Source: Armatimonas rosea (GTDB lineage: Bacteria; Armatimonadota; Armatimonadia; Armatimonadales; Armatimonadaceae). Taken from it: a stretch of 64,000 nt of DNA. Location: positions 620,001 through 684,000 of the forward strand of contig NZ_JACHGW010000001.1 of assembly GCF_014202505.1 (NCBI RefSeq). Direction: 5' to 3'. A model generated the notes under the pieces. That model ran no database searches. It saw only the letters and a program-made list of their open reading frames with translations, and was not told the DNA's origin. A program made the translations under genes and the position numbers. This document shows, piece by piece, positions 43,456 to 52,096 of this stretch (the stretch's first letter is position 1; each line of letters opens with the position of its first letter).

Positions 43456-44478
43456 CTACTCGCCCGGGTAGACTAGGCCGATCTCGGCGCGGACCGCATC
43501 CAGCACGCGCATCACGGCGAGCGTGCCATCCAGCGGAAGGATCTCGCTCTCGGTCTTGCCCGCGCGGAGGCACTCCGCCACGTGCATGGCCTCGAACTGG
43601 AAGCCCTCGCCCTCGTGCTCGAACTCGAAGGTCTCACTCTCGCCGCCCGCGGTGAGGGTCAGCTTCTTGGGGCGCCACCAGAACGGCACCTCGATCTTGC
43701 CCTTGGTGCCGATAATCGTGGTCACAAACGGGGTGGTTACCTGGATCGAGGTCGTACAGGTGGCGAGTGCCCCATCGGGGAAGCCGAGGACCACGCCCAC
43801 ATTCTCATCGACCCCGGTGCTCCCGAGCTGACCGAACGCCTTCACGACGCTGGGCTCTCCCAGGAGCATCATGGCGATATTGATCGGGTAGACCCCGACA
43901 TCCATCAGCCCGCCGCCGATCAGGTCCTTGGAGAAGAGCCGCCCGTTGGGGTTGCCGACAATCAGCTGGTTGTTCTCATCGAGCGAGCCCGCGCCGTAGC
44001 CAAAGTCCGAGTAGACCTGGCGCACTTTTCCAATCGCACCCTCGGCGATCAGCTCGCGCACTTTTACCCAGACCGGGAAGCAGCGGCTCCAGACCCCCTC
44101 CATCAGGAAGAGACCCTTCTCCCGCGCCTTGGCGACCACTTCCTCGGCCTCCTTGAGGTTGACCGTGAAGGGCTTCTCGCAGAGGACGTGCTTGCCGGCG
44201 TTGAGTGCCAGAAGCGCCTGCTCGTGGTGGAAGTTGTGGGGGGTGGCGACATAGATAATGTCGATCTCTGGGTCGTTGACCAGCTTGGTGTAGGCATCGG
44301 GGCCGGTGTGCTGGGTGGGGACATTGAACTTCTCGGCGTACTTGGCCGCCTTCTCGGCATCGCGCGAGGCGATCGCCTGAATCTTGTGGTCGCTCAGCTT
44401 GGACACATCGGTGCCCAGGCGGTTGGCGATCGAGCCGCAGCCTAAAAATCCCCAGCGTAGGGGCGAATACGTTGACAT
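43456..44478 (-). CDS. Gfo/Idh/MocA family oxidoreductase
   Basis: A 340-aa NAD(P)-dependent oxidoreductase. Rossmann motif GFLGCGSIANR at the N-terminus, IIYVATPHNFHHEQALLAL, and the conserved CEKPF block; the C-terminal half is the dimerisation/substrate domain. Oxidises or reduces a sugar or cyclitol. It is a tandem paralogue of the 44482 gene, whose stop lies 3 nt upstream of its start; the two form an operon. Ends opposite the terminator 43395-43446. Confidence 0.92.
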   Translation of the reverse strand: MSTYSPLRWGFLGCGSIANRLGTDVSKLSDHKIQAIASRDAEKAAKYAEKFNVPTQHTGPDAYTKLVNDPEIDIIYVATPHNFHHEQALLALNAGKHVLCEKPFTVNLKEAEEVVAKAREKGLFLMEGVWSRCFPVWVKVRELIAEGAIGKVRQVYSDFGYGAGSLDENNQLIVGNPNGRLFSKDLIGGGLMDVGVYPINIAMMLLGEPSVVKAFGQLGSTGVDENVGVVLGFPDGALATCTTSIQVTTPFVTTIIGTKGKIEVPFWWRPKKLTLTAGGESETFEFEHEGEGFQFEAMHVAECLRAGKTESEILPLDGTLAVMRVLDAVRAEIGLVYPGE

Positions 44479-44481
44479 GTT

Positions 44482-45513
44482 TTACTCCATCGGGTATTTG
44501 AGGCCGATTGCGGCCCGCAGGTTGTCGAGAGCGCCCATCACGGCAAGGCTGTCGGAGTGGGAGAGGATATCGCTCTCGGTGTGGCCGGCGCGCAGGCGCT
44601 CGGCAAAGTGCATCGCTTCAAACTGGAAGCCAGGTCCCTCAAAGGGAAGCTCAAAGACCTCGGACTCGCCATTGCGGGTGAGCGTCAGCTTGCGCGGGGT
44701 CCACCAGGGCGCGGCCACCTCGAGCTTACCGCTCTCCCCGATCAGGGTCGCGGTCTGGGGGGTGCTAACCTGGAACGATGTGCTGGTGACCGCCATCGCG
44801 CCGCTGGGGAAGTGCAGCAGCATCCCGGCGTTCTCATCGACACCGGTATGGCCAATCGTTCCCAGGCACGCCACTTGGTCCGGGTCGCCGAGGAGCATCT
44901 GCGCCAGGCTCACGGGGTAGATACCCACATCCATGATCGCGCCGCCGCCCAGCTCCGGGTTGAAGAGGCGCGCCTGGGGATTCAGGCCGACCAGTAGGCC
45001 GTCTTCTCCCACATTCGACGGGCTCGCGCCGCAGCGGAAGCCAAAGTCGGCGTAGAGCATCCGGGGCTTGCCGATCGCACCGTCGGCGATCAGCGCACGT
45101 ACCTTGTCCCAGACGGGAAAGAAGCGGCTCCACATTCCCTCCATCAGGAAGAGGCCCGTCTCCTTGGCGACCGCGACCACGGCCTCCGCCTCGGCCTTGT
45201 TGATGGTGAAGGGCTTCTCACAGAGGACGTGCTTGCCGCTCTTGAGGGCCAGGATGCTGTGCTCTTTGTGAAACGTGTGCGGGGTCGCGACATAGATCGC
45301 GTCCACCTCCGGATCGTTGCAGAGGGCCTCGTAGCTGTTGTGGCGGTTGGGGATGCTGTGCTTGCTCCCAAACGCGGCGGCTTTCTCGGCATCGCGGGAG
45401 CCCACAGCCACCACGGTCTGGTCGTCGAGGAGCGCGATGGACTCGGTAAAGCGGTTGGCGATACTCCCAGCCCCAAGGATGCCCCAGCGCAGGGGCGTGT
45501 AGCGGTTTGACAT
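44482..45513 (-). CDS. Gfo/Idh/MocA family oxidoreductase, tandem paralogue
   Basis: A 343-aa protein closely similar along its whole length to the 43456 product: GILGAGSIANRF, IYVATPHTFHKEHSILAL, CEKPFTIN. The pair look like a tandem duplication that may have diverged in substrate. Upstream TATCCT lies 9 nt from the ATG together with GAGGTG, so both a short leader and weak Shine-Dalgarno are possible. Confidence 0.92.
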   Translation of the reverse strand: MSNRYTPLRWGILGAGSIANRFTESIALLDDQTVVAVGSRDAEKAAAFGSKHSIPNRHNSYEALCNDPEVDAIYVATPHTFHKEHSILALKSGKHVLCEKPFTINKAEAEAVVAVAKETGLFLMEGMWSRFFPVWDKVRALIADGAIGKPRMLYADFGFRCGASPSNVGEDGLLVGLNPQARLFNPELGGGAIMDVGIYPVSLAQMLLGDPDQVACLGTIGHTGVDENAGMLLHFPSGAMAVTSTSFQVSTPQTATLIGESGKLEVAAPWWTPRKLTLTRNGESEVFELPFEGPGFQFEAMHFAERLRAGHTESDILSHSDSLAVMGALDNLRAAIGLKYPME

Positions 45514-45755
45514 AGCACCTCAAGGATACCCGGCGCAAAGGGGGAGAGTCAATGCGTTCCCCTCATGAACGAGGGAAACTCCGCTGCTATTACATCCCAA
45601 AATTTTGCGCAAGATCCGCAATAAATGCCCCTATTTATGGGTCGGCAGAAAGGATATTGCCACCTATAATACCACCAATCGCTCAGGTTTAACTTTGTAA
45701 AAATTGCTTTACTAGGGATATTTTGAGTGGTGTATCTAAGAATGGAAAATCAAAA
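45514..45755. other. AT-rich divergent intergenic region
   Basis: 242 nt, strongly AT-rich after 45570. TATAAT occurs at 45665-45670 without a clear -35 and could serve the secreted-protein gene at 45756. No gene or RNA recognised. Confidence 0.4.
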
Positions 45756-46442
45756 ATGAAAACTTCTCTCCTTAAGGACAAATCGACGACTTCGTTTGGC
45801 TTTATTGCAAGTCTTGTGTTGTTAGGAATCTGCACCACCGTGTCTCTCGCAAACCCACAAATCGTTTTCTCTGACTCTAACTTCTCTCAAAGTCAATATG
45901 TGTCGGGCATGTCAATAAATTTTGGAAATGGAGGTGTTGGAAGCACGATTTTTGGTACAGGTAAGGTGACTATTTCATCTACCGTAACTCCTGGGAGCGC
46001 TTCTTACTCTGGTCATTCAGATATTATCATGTGTAAATGGGCAAAATACACCCCGTCAAATCAAGGTGCGATCAGTACTATTTCATGGAAACAAACCGTT
46101 TCTTGTAATGAGGCTCAGGGACAGTCAGGTGCAGTATTGTTTATATTTCAAGGAGGGAAATATTTCAGGAGTTTAGTACCCGTAAATGTAGGATCTAATG
46201 GCTTGGTGATATCGAAGACGGGCCTTACGAGTAATAACTTTGATGAGGTTGTATCTGGTATGCCTTCAGCATCTGCTCCTCAGGGCATAAATTTTAACTC
46301 TCATCCCGATTTTACTTCGAGTGGGGCAACTATGCAATTTGGAATCGGGGCTGGTAAATCGGCTGGCCAAGGAGCTCCTGGATCAAAAGCCAGCGCACGT
46401 CTTATTGTTGACGATTGGGAAGTGAAAGTCGTACCTCAGTAA
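45756..46442 (+). CDS. AT-rich secreted protein of unknown function
   Basis: A 228-aa protein with signal peptide (about 1-32, ending VSLA) and a Ser/Gly/Thr-rich beta-type domain (VSGMSINFGNGGVGSTIF; SKASARLIVDDWEVKVV). Two Cys (in IIMCKW and TVSCNE) could pair. Family not recognised. Codon and base composition differ sharply from flanking genes, suggesting recent acquisition. Confidence 0.65.
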   Translation: MKTSLLKDKSTTSFGFIASLVLLGICTTVSLANPQIVFSDSNFSQSQYVSGMSINFGNGGVGSTIFGTGKVTISSTVTPGSASYSGHSDIIMCKWAKYTPSNQGAISTISWKQTVSCNEAQGQSGAVLFIFQGGKYFRSLVPVNVGSNGLVISKTGLTSNNFDEVVSGMPSASAPQGINFNSHPDFTSSGATMQFGIGAGKSAGQGAPGSKASARLIVDDWEVKVVPQ

Positions 46443-46460
46443 GTAAAGCTTCGGGAACCC

Positions 46461-46488
46461 GCCTGCCCTTGGTCAAGAAAGGGCAGGC
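46461..46488. terminator. Hairpin between convergent genes
   Basis: GCCTGCCCTT and AAGGGCAGGC form a perfect 10-bp stem with an 8-nt loop. It lacks a T-run, so it is a candidate terminator or transcript-end stabiliser for the genes at 45756 and 46493. Confidence 0.55.
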
Positions 46489-46492
46489 ACAG

Positions 46493-48415
46493 CTACTGGT
46501 CCCAGCTCATCTTGCCGTTGATGGAGATCGAGTAGGTCATCTGCCGGTCGTTGAGCATGGAGAAAGTCGCCCAGATCAGCTCCGCCATAAACTCCCCGAC
46601 CACTAGGCCAAAAGCGAGCTGGCGGAGCTGGCCGTAGCCGCGCAGGCCGTAGAAGCGCTGGACAAAGACCTTGACGATCAAGACAATCAGCAGGCCGAAC
46701 CAGTAGTAGTCCACCCCAAAGTTCATCGCCAGCGCGTAGCCCGCCGGATGGAGCCAGAAGCCGGGGATGCGGAAGCGGATGAAGTCGAGAAGCATCACCG
46801 TGGCAAAGCCCCCGACCACCGCCAGCATGGCGGCGGGGTTGGGTGGGCGGGGCGTGCTCAGGATATTGCTGACAAAGCCCCCCAGCTCGCCCGAGACCCA
46901 GCTCACGGGGGTGTAGCGGTAGCCAAAGTAGATATGGGCCAGAAACCCACCCACGGTTCCCAGCGGAATCGCCAGAAAGAGCGCCAGAAACATCCCGCGC
47001 GCCGAGAGCTTGTTGCGGTCGGCGAGGTAGAGCCCCTCCATGAGCGAGGGCATCGGGTGGGTGCGATGGATCCGGTTCATGAAGTGGAAGGTCGCCAGGG
47101 TGCGGGTGAGCAGCTCGTTGGAGAGCCCTGCGCTCCCGTGGAAGTCCAGGACAAGCTGGTGGGGGCCCATAAACGCCATCTCATGGGTCGGGGCGCCTAG
47201 GGATGCCCGCAGGCGGGTCACGGCGACACTGAAGGCCAGAAAGAGCGCCACATAGAGCAGGACAAAGGGGAGCGGGAGCCCGATCGCCACCCCGATTGCG
47301 GCAGTTCCCGCGACACAAGCGACCAGCAGGACAAAGAGAGAGCGTGCGGGAAAGCCGCCGCCAGGGTCGCGCTCCCCCGTGCTGATCTGCCGCCAGAGGG
47401 CCTTGAGGTGGGGGCGGGCCAGCCAGAGCGCACTGACAAAGAGCCCCAGAAAGGCACCCCAGCTCTGCTCGGAGAAGTACGGCGGGCTGGGAGTGAGGCC
47501 GCCTCCGCCAAAGGTTCCCTGCTCGTTGCCGATCGTGTAGGCGATAATCTGCTGGGCCTTGCGCACAAAGAAGAAGACCAGCAGGGAGAACAAGAGGTCC
47601 GTGGGCATGAGAAAGCCCAGCGCGGAGAGATAGGGGAAGATGCCAATGGGGGTCCAGCCGGTCTGGTTCCAGGGCGGCGAGACAAAGGCCTTGTTGAAGT
47701 CTCTGATAAAGCGGATATTGAAGTGCGGGAGCTGGGGATAGAGAAACGAGAGCCCATTGAGCATATCAATGGCAAAGACCACGACAAATGCCCCCCAGAA
47801 GAGCTTGCTCTTCCAGAGCGGGGGCTGTCCCGGGCCGCTCTCCTCGGTCAGGGCGATTGGGAGTTGTACCAGTGGGAAGGCGAGGCGCTCTTTGTGCACC
47901 CACTGATCCTTGAGGAGCGCACTGATGCAGAGCATGGCGGTCGTCACCAGGGTAAGCAGCAGGGTCCAGGCCCCGATCTTGGGCCACCAGAGGTAGAGAT
48001 GGCTGGTGAAGTAGGCAAAGCTCTTCCCGCCCTCGGCGAACTCCTTGAGGGGCTTAGGGTCGCGGAAGAAGAACCAGTCGTGGACATAGGGCAGGATATA
48101 GGTGCCGTAGCGTGGGTTCTGCTCGGAGTAGATCGCAAAGCCGTAGCTGGAGGGACCGACCATGTCCATCCACTCGCCGCTCATGGCGCAGGCGATCGTG
48201 AGCATGGCATAGACCACGGCGATCTCTCCGCCGCTCAGCGCGAGCTTGGGGAGGGCGCGGCGCACGAGGAGGTTGAGCAGTGCCAGGACAATGGTCAGCG
48301 CCAGAGGCGGAACCATCAAGGAGAAGATGCGGTCGATGACCTGATCCTGTGCCCAGTAGCAGCAGAGTGGGATGAGGAGCAGGCCGACCAGCAGCGGACG
48401 AAAAATCCCACGCAT
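46493..48415 (-). CDS. Polytopic membrane protein, DUF6785/DUF6784-like
   Basis: A 640-aa protein with about 14 hydrophobic segments, WAQDQVIDRIFSLMVPPLAL at the N-terminus and KDQWVHKERLAFPLVQLP in the middle. I recognise the pattern of DUF6785/DUF6784 proteins of Armatimonadota and Planctomycetes; a transporter role, distantly OPT-like, is inferred. Follows rsmI by 11 nt and is the last gene of the operon starting at 51635. Confidence 0.75.
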   Translation of the reverse strand: MRGIFRPLLVGLLLIPLCCYWAQDQVIDRIFSLMVPPLALTIVLALLNLLVRRALPKLALSGGEIAVVYAMLTIACAMSGEWMDMVGPSSYGFAIYSEQNPRYGTYILPYVHDWFFFRDPKPLKEFAEGGKSFAYFTSHLYLWWPKIGAWTLLLTLVTTAMLCISALLKDQWVHKERLAFPLVQLPIALTEESGPGQPPLWKSKLFWGAFVVVFAIDMLNGLSFLYPQLPHFNIRFIRDFNKAFVSPPWNQTGWTPIGIFPYLSALGFLMPTDLLFSLLVFFFVRKAQQIIAYTIGNEQGTFGGGGLTPSPPYFSEQSWGAFLGLFVSALWLARPHLKALWRQISTGERDPGGGFPARSLFVLLVACVAGTAAIGVAIGLPLPFVLLYVALFLAFSVAVTRLRASLGAPTHEMAFMGPHQLVLDFHGSAGLSNELLTRTLATFHFMNRIHRTHPMPSLMEGLYLADRNKLSARGMFLALFLAIPLGTVGGFLAHIYFGYRYTPVSWVSGELGGFVSNILSTPRPPNPAAMLAVVGGFATVMLLDFIRFRIPGFWLHPAGYALAMNFGVDYYWFGLLIVLIVKVFVQRFYGLRGYGQLRQLAFGLVVGEFMAELIWATFSMLNDRQMTYSISINGKMSWDQ

Positions 48416-48426
48416 GGTGGACTATT

Positions 48427-49260
48427 TTACCTGAGCTCAAGTGCGCGGCGGTAGAGGGCATTTTTCGCCAGCCCCGTGCTGTCGGCGATCCGGCGGGCGG
48501 CGTCCTTGGGGGAGAGGCCTTCGTCTAGGGCTTGGGTCAGGAGCGCATCGGCATCGGGCTCGGCCTCGGGCTGGGGCGGAGCGCCCCCGAGGACAATGAC
48601 GCACTCGCCGCGGGCGGGGGTCTGGGTGAAGTGGGCGATTACCTCGGCCAGTGAGCCGCGGACATGCTCCTCAAACTTCTTGGTCAGCTCGCGTCCCACG
48701 CTGGCGGGGCGGTCGTCGCCGCAGGCCGCCGCCAAGGCCTTGAGGGTCTCGACCAGCCGTGGTGGGGCTTCAAAGAGGACCACCGTGCGCTCCTCGCGGG
48801 CGACCAGGCGGACCCGCTCACGAAAGTCCGGCTTGGTGCGGGGAAGAAAGCCCTCGAAGACAAAGCGTCCGGGAGGCAAGCCCGAGGCGATCAGGGCGCA
48901 GAGGGGGGCGCTGGCACCGGGGATGGGGTCGATCCGAATCCCCGCCGCGATCGCCTCGACAACTAGCTCCGCGCCGGGGTCCGAGACACAGGGAGTCCCC
49001 GCATCCGAGACCAGCGCCACGGACTCCCCGGCAAGCAGGCGAGCGATCAGTGCATCTTGGCGGCCCGCGGTGGAGTGGGCGTGGTAGGAGACCAGGGGGG
49101 TGTGGATATCGAAGTGGGCGAGGAGCTTGCGGGTGACTCGTGTGTCCTCTGCGGCGATCACCGCCACCTCGCCCAGGAGCCGGAGCGCCCGCGCGGTGAT
49201 GTCTTCAAGATTGCCGATCGGGGTGGCGATCAGGTAGAGGACACCAGCGCGCGGCGGCAT
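48427..49260 (-). CDS. rsmI: 16S rRNA 2'-O-methyltransferase RsmI
   Basis: A 277-aa protein: LYLIATPIGNLEDITARALR, AAEDTRVTRKLL, LVSDAGTPCVSDPGAELV and IPGASAPLCALIASGLP are the diagnostic RsmI blocks. It 2'-O-methylates C1402 of 16S rRNA using SAM. The C-terminal helical extension (DAARRIADSTGLAKNALYRR) is also typical. Starts on the base after the upstream gene's stop codon. Confidence 0.96.
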   Translation of the reverse strand: MPPRAGVLYLIATPIGNLEDITARALRLLGEVAVIAAEDTRVTRKLLAHFDIHTPLVSYHAHSTAGRQDALIARLLAGESVALVSDAGTPCVSDPGAELVVEAIAAGIRIDPIPGASAPLCALIASGLPPGRFVFEGFLPRTKPDFRERVRLVAREERTVVLFEAPPRLVETLKALAAACGDDRPASVGRELTKKFEEHVRGSLAEVIAHFTQTPARGECVIVLGGAPPQPEAEPDADALLTQALDEGLSPKDAARRIADSTGLAKNALYRRALELR

Positions 49261-50805
49261 CTACTTCTTCTTGTCTTCGCCCGGGAGCTGGATCTCACCG
49301 GGTTTCTTATTGGCCTGTGCGGCGGCGGCGGCCTGTGCGGCGAGCTGCTGCTGCTGGCGCTTGGTCAGCTCCTGGTTCTTCACGATGGCGCGGGCCATGC
49401 CCGCCTTGTCACCGGCTTTATCGTAGAGCTGTCCGATCTGGAACCAGATATCGGGCTCGGGGGGCGCGAGCTTCTCGGCCTCGGTGAGCTGCGCGATCGC
49501 GTCGGCCTTGTCGCCTTTTTCAATCAGTAGGGTGGCGATCTTCTTGCGGGTATCGACCTTGTCACCACTGGCCTTGATGGCCTCTTGGTAGGCCGCGATT
49601 GCCTTGTCGGACTGCTTGAGTTGCTCGAAGATCACGGCCTTGCGGAGGGGCGTGGTGCCTGCACTGTCCTCCTCGGGCTTGATCTTCTCCAGCTCGGCCA
49701 GGGCCTTCCCGAGGAGCTTCTCATCGATCTTCTTGGGGTCCTTGGACGCTTCCTGGACATACTGTGCAGCCTGCAGGCCCGGCGCAAGGAGCTCCAGCTT
49801 GATGCCCGGTGCAGCGGCATCGACAAGCTTGGTGAGCTCGCCCTGTGCGGCCTTCTCGCGCTTCTCATCGCTGGCCTTGCTGATCTCATCGAGGTGGATG
49901 ATATGAAAGCCGCTGTAGCTCTTGGGGTCGGCGTGGCGCACGAGCTCCGTGGTGGTCTCACCGGGCTTGAGCTTCTCTAGCGCCGCCTTGAACTCAGGAA
50001 CAAGGGTCTTGAGGTCGTCTTTGAGCCACTCGTAGAGCCCGCCCTTGTCCTTGGAGCCGGGGTCGTCGCTACTGGCCTTGGCGATATCCCCGAACTTGGT
50101 GGGGGTTGCCTTGACCTCCGCGAGGAGCTTCTCGGCCTTGGCCTTGGCTGCAGCCTCCGTGGTGGTCTTGCCGTCCCACTTGACCAGGATATGCCGTACT
50201 TTGTAGCTATCGAGGGTCAGCTTATCCGCGACTTGCTTGGTGAGCTTGTCGTTGTAGAGCTTGATCTTGACCGCCTCGGGGTCGATGTACTGCTGCTTCA
50301 GAAGCTCGACAGTCGCCCCATTGCCGCTCTTGGCGAGGGCGGCATCGACCTCTTTATCGGTGGCGGTCTCGGGGAGGCTGAGGGTCTTGGTGACCTGGGG
50401 ACGGAGCTGCTTTTCCCAGACCTCGTCGATGCCCTTTTTGATATCGTCGTCGCTGAGCGTGATCCCGGCTTTTTGGGCGGAGGCGACCAGCGCCTGCTGG
50501 GACTTGATGACATCCAGTGCCCGCAGGCGGTAGTTGTCGAGTGCCTCGGCGGGGGGCTTGGGCATCCCGAACATGGCGAACTGCTGCACCTGCTGATCGA
50601 CAATGCGGTCGAGCATGCGCTGTGTCACAGCTAGGCTCCCGACCTTGGCGACCGTGGTCTCGGCCTTGGCGGCCTCACGGAGACGCGTGGTGGTGCTGTT
50701 TCTGCCCATGCCGGCGAAGGTGCCCGCGAGCATGATTCCCGCGATTCCGACACTCACCGGAATCGCGAACTTCTGGATCTTCTCCTTCATTCCCATCAAC
50801 GACAT
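49261..50805 (-). CDS. SurA/PrsA-like parvulin peptidylprolyl isomerase with TPR tail
   Basis: A 514-aa membrane-anchored chaperone-isomerase. N-terminal transmembrane helix (about 14-32), SurA-type N domain (VAKVGSLAVTQRMLDRIV), a parvulin domain (YKVRHILVKWDG to HIIHLDEISKA), and a C-terminal TPR region ending in a Gln/Ala-rich stretch. Assists folding of exported proteins. The start overlaps the upstream isomerase stop; alternative ATGs at 50796 and 50790 are equally coupled. Confidence 0.9.
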   Translation of the reverse strand: MSLMGMKEKIQKFAIPVSVGIAGIMLAGTFAGMGRNSTTTRLREAAKAETTVAKVGSLAVTQRMLDRIVDQQVQQFAMFGMPKPPAEALDNYRLRALDVIKSQQALVASAQKAGITLSDDDIKKGIDEVWEKQLRPQVTKTLSLPETATDKEVDAALAKSGNGATVELLKQQYIDPEAVKIKLYNDKLTKQVADKLTLDSYKVRHILVKWDGKTTTEAAAKAKAEKLLAEVKATPTKFGDIAKASSDDPGSKDKGGLYEWLKDDLKTLVPEFKAALEKLKPGETTTELVRHADPKSYSGFHIIHLDEISKASDEKREKAAQGELTKLVDAAAPGIKLELLAPGLQAAQYVQEASKDPKKIDEKLLGKALAELEKIKPEEDSAGTTPLRKAVIFEQLKQSDKAIAAYQEAIKASGDKVDTRKKIATLLIEKGDKADAIAQLTEAEKLAPPEPDIWFQIGQLYDKAGDKAGMARAIVKNQELTKRQQQQLAAQAAAAAQANKKPGEIQLPGEDKKK

Positions 50806-51635
50806 AACTGAATCATTCCTTCCAGGCAGGCGCGCGACGACGACTCGCTGTCGCCGTTGGGGGCTTTGTAGTGGGTCTCCAGCGCGATCACGCCGCGGTA
50901 GCCACTGGCCTTGAGGGCCGCAAACTGGCCCTTGTAGTCGATATCACCCTCACCCACGACAGTCCACTGCTGCTTGCCATCGCTGAGCGTGCGGGCATCT
51001 TTGATATGAATGTGCTCGGTGTAGGGGCGGGCGGCCTCCCAGCCGGTGGGGAAGGGGAGCTCCCCGGCACAGAGGGCGTTGCCCGGGTCCCAGAGCATCT
51101 TCAGGGCAGGGGAGCTCAGGCGCGCAACCATGCGCGCGGTCTCCTCGCCACTACCGAGGTAGCACGCGTGCTCGTTCTCCAGCAGCAGGGTCACCCCGGC
51201 TTCCTCCGCGACCTGGCAGGGCCGCACCAGCTCCGCCGCGATCCGATCCTCGATCTCCTCGGTGAGCGGGCCACGCTTCCAGAACGCGAAGATACGAATA
51301 TAGGGGGCGTTGAAGCGCTTGCACAAGGCGATACTGCGCTCCAGCAAGGCAAGCTGGTCGTCGAGGGTGCGCTCCTGGGCGTTGTGGGTCGCACCGGTCG
51401 CGGAGCCGAGCCCGGTGAGGTCGCACTTGTAGAGCGGGGTGTCGATACAGGGCACCGTGAAGCCTGCCTTCTCCAAGTCCTGCTCCACGCGGCTGAGGAG
51501 AGCCTCGTCGGCATCGACAATATACTTGCCATAGACATTGCGCAGCTCGGCCTCTTTCAGGCCGTACTCCGACATCACGGCCAGAGCATGAGACAGATCC
51601 TGCGCGATCTCATCGGTGATTACAGAGAGACGCAT
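50796..51635 (-). CDS. Sugar phosphate isomerase/epimerase (AP endonuclease 2-like TIM barrel)
   Basis: A 279-aa xylose-isomerase-like TIM-barrel protein: RLSVITDEIAQDLSHALAVM, LLLENEHACYLGSG, LKMLWDPGNAL, and HIHIKDAR. These contribute the metal-binding Glu/Asp/His set. Probably isomerises or epimerises a sugar derivative. First gene of the operon to 46493. Its promoter is exceptionally clear and places transcription start at the ATG (51643-51671). Confidence 0.9.
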   Translation of the reverse strand: MRLSVITDEIAQDLSHALAVMSEYGLKEAELRNVYGKYIVDADEALLSRVEQDLEKAGFTVPCIDTPLYKCDLTGLGSATGATHNAQERTLDDQLALLERSIALCKRFNAPYIRIFAFWKRGPLTEEIEDRIAAELVRPCQVAEEAGVTLLLENEHACYLGSGEETARMVARLSSPALKMLWDPGNALCAGELPFPTGWEAARPYTEHIHIKDARTLSDGKQQWTVVGEGDIDYKGQFAALKASGYRGVIALETHYKAPNGDSESSSRACLEGMIQLCR

Positions 51636-51642
51636 ACTGGGG

Positions 51643-51671
51643 AGTGTACTGTCTTGCGGGGATGCTGTCAA
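51643..51671 (-). promoter_or_regulatory. Sigma-70-type promoter giving a leaderless mRNA
   Basis: Minus strand: perfect -35 TTGACA (51666-51671), 17-nt spacer, -10 TACACT (51643-51648), then 7 nt to the ATG at 51635. The start point should coincide with the first base of the start codon, and there is no Shine-Dalgarno. Confidence 0.85.
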
Positions 51672-51689
51672 GAAATCCTGTTATACCCC

Positions 51690-51718
51690 TTGACAAGTCT
51701 ACTCTCTCATGTTAGAAT
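51690..51718 (+). promoter_or_regulatory. Sigma-70-type promoter of the tRNA cluster
   Basis: Perfect TTGACA (51690-51695), 17-nt spacer, TAGAAT (51713-51718), about 19 nt before tRNA-Val. It diverges from the isomerase promoter 18 nt away. Confidence 0.85.
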
Positions 51719-51737
51719 ATCCTCCGCGTCTGCTTCG

Positions 51738-51809
51738 GGGCGAGTAGCTCAGCGGTAGAGCGCCTGTCTTACAAACAGGTGGTCGGGGGTTCAAATCCCT
51801 CCTCGCCCA
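51738..51809 (+). tRNA. tRNA-Val (anticodon TAC)
   Basis: 72 nt cloverleaf: acceptor GGGCGAG/CTCGCCC, anticodon stem CCTGT/ACAGG with loop CTTACAA (TAC), T-loop TTCAAAT. The 3' CCA is not encoded. Confidence 0.96.
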
Positions 51810-51842
51810 TTTGGTTGGAGGCGGTCGGTTTGTAGTGTTTGT

Positions 51843-51916
51843 GGAGGTGTAGCTCAGTCGGTTAGAGCGCTGCCCTGTCAAGGCAGAGGCCGCGGGTTCG
51901 AGCCCCGTCATCTCCG
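51843..51916 (+). tRNA. tRNA-Asp (anticodon GTC)
   Basis: 74 nt cloverleaf: acceptor GGAGGTG/CATCTCC, anticodon stem CTGCC/GGCAG with loop CTGTCAA (GTC). CCA not encoded. Confidence 0.96.
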
Positions 51917-51939
51917 TGTGTTTTCTCCAAAACACTTGT

Positions 51940-52013
51940 GGCCCGTTCGTCTAGGGGTCCAGGATGCCTGGTTCTCAGCCAGGAGATCAGGGGTTCGAAT
52001 CCCCTACGGGCTA
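51940..52013 (+). tRNA. tRNA-Glu (anticodon CTC)
   Basis: 74 nt cloverleaf: acceptor GGCCCGT/ACGGGCT, anticodon stem CCTGG/CCAGG with loop TTCTCAG (CTC), T-arm GGGGTTCGAATCCCC. CCA not encoded. Confidence 0.95.
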
Positions 52014-52014
52014 T

Positions 52015-52048
52015 AAGCCTCCGTATCCTGCGGAGGCTTTATTTTTTT
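52015..52048 (+). terminator. Rho-independent terminator of the tRNA cluster
   Basis: AAGCCTCCG, 7-nt loop, CGGAGGCTT, then a run of seven Ts. Confidence 0.92.
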
Positions 52049-52096
52049 CTCCACTCTCCCCCCCTTTGGTTTGTCTCTGTGTGGTACTCTCAGGCT

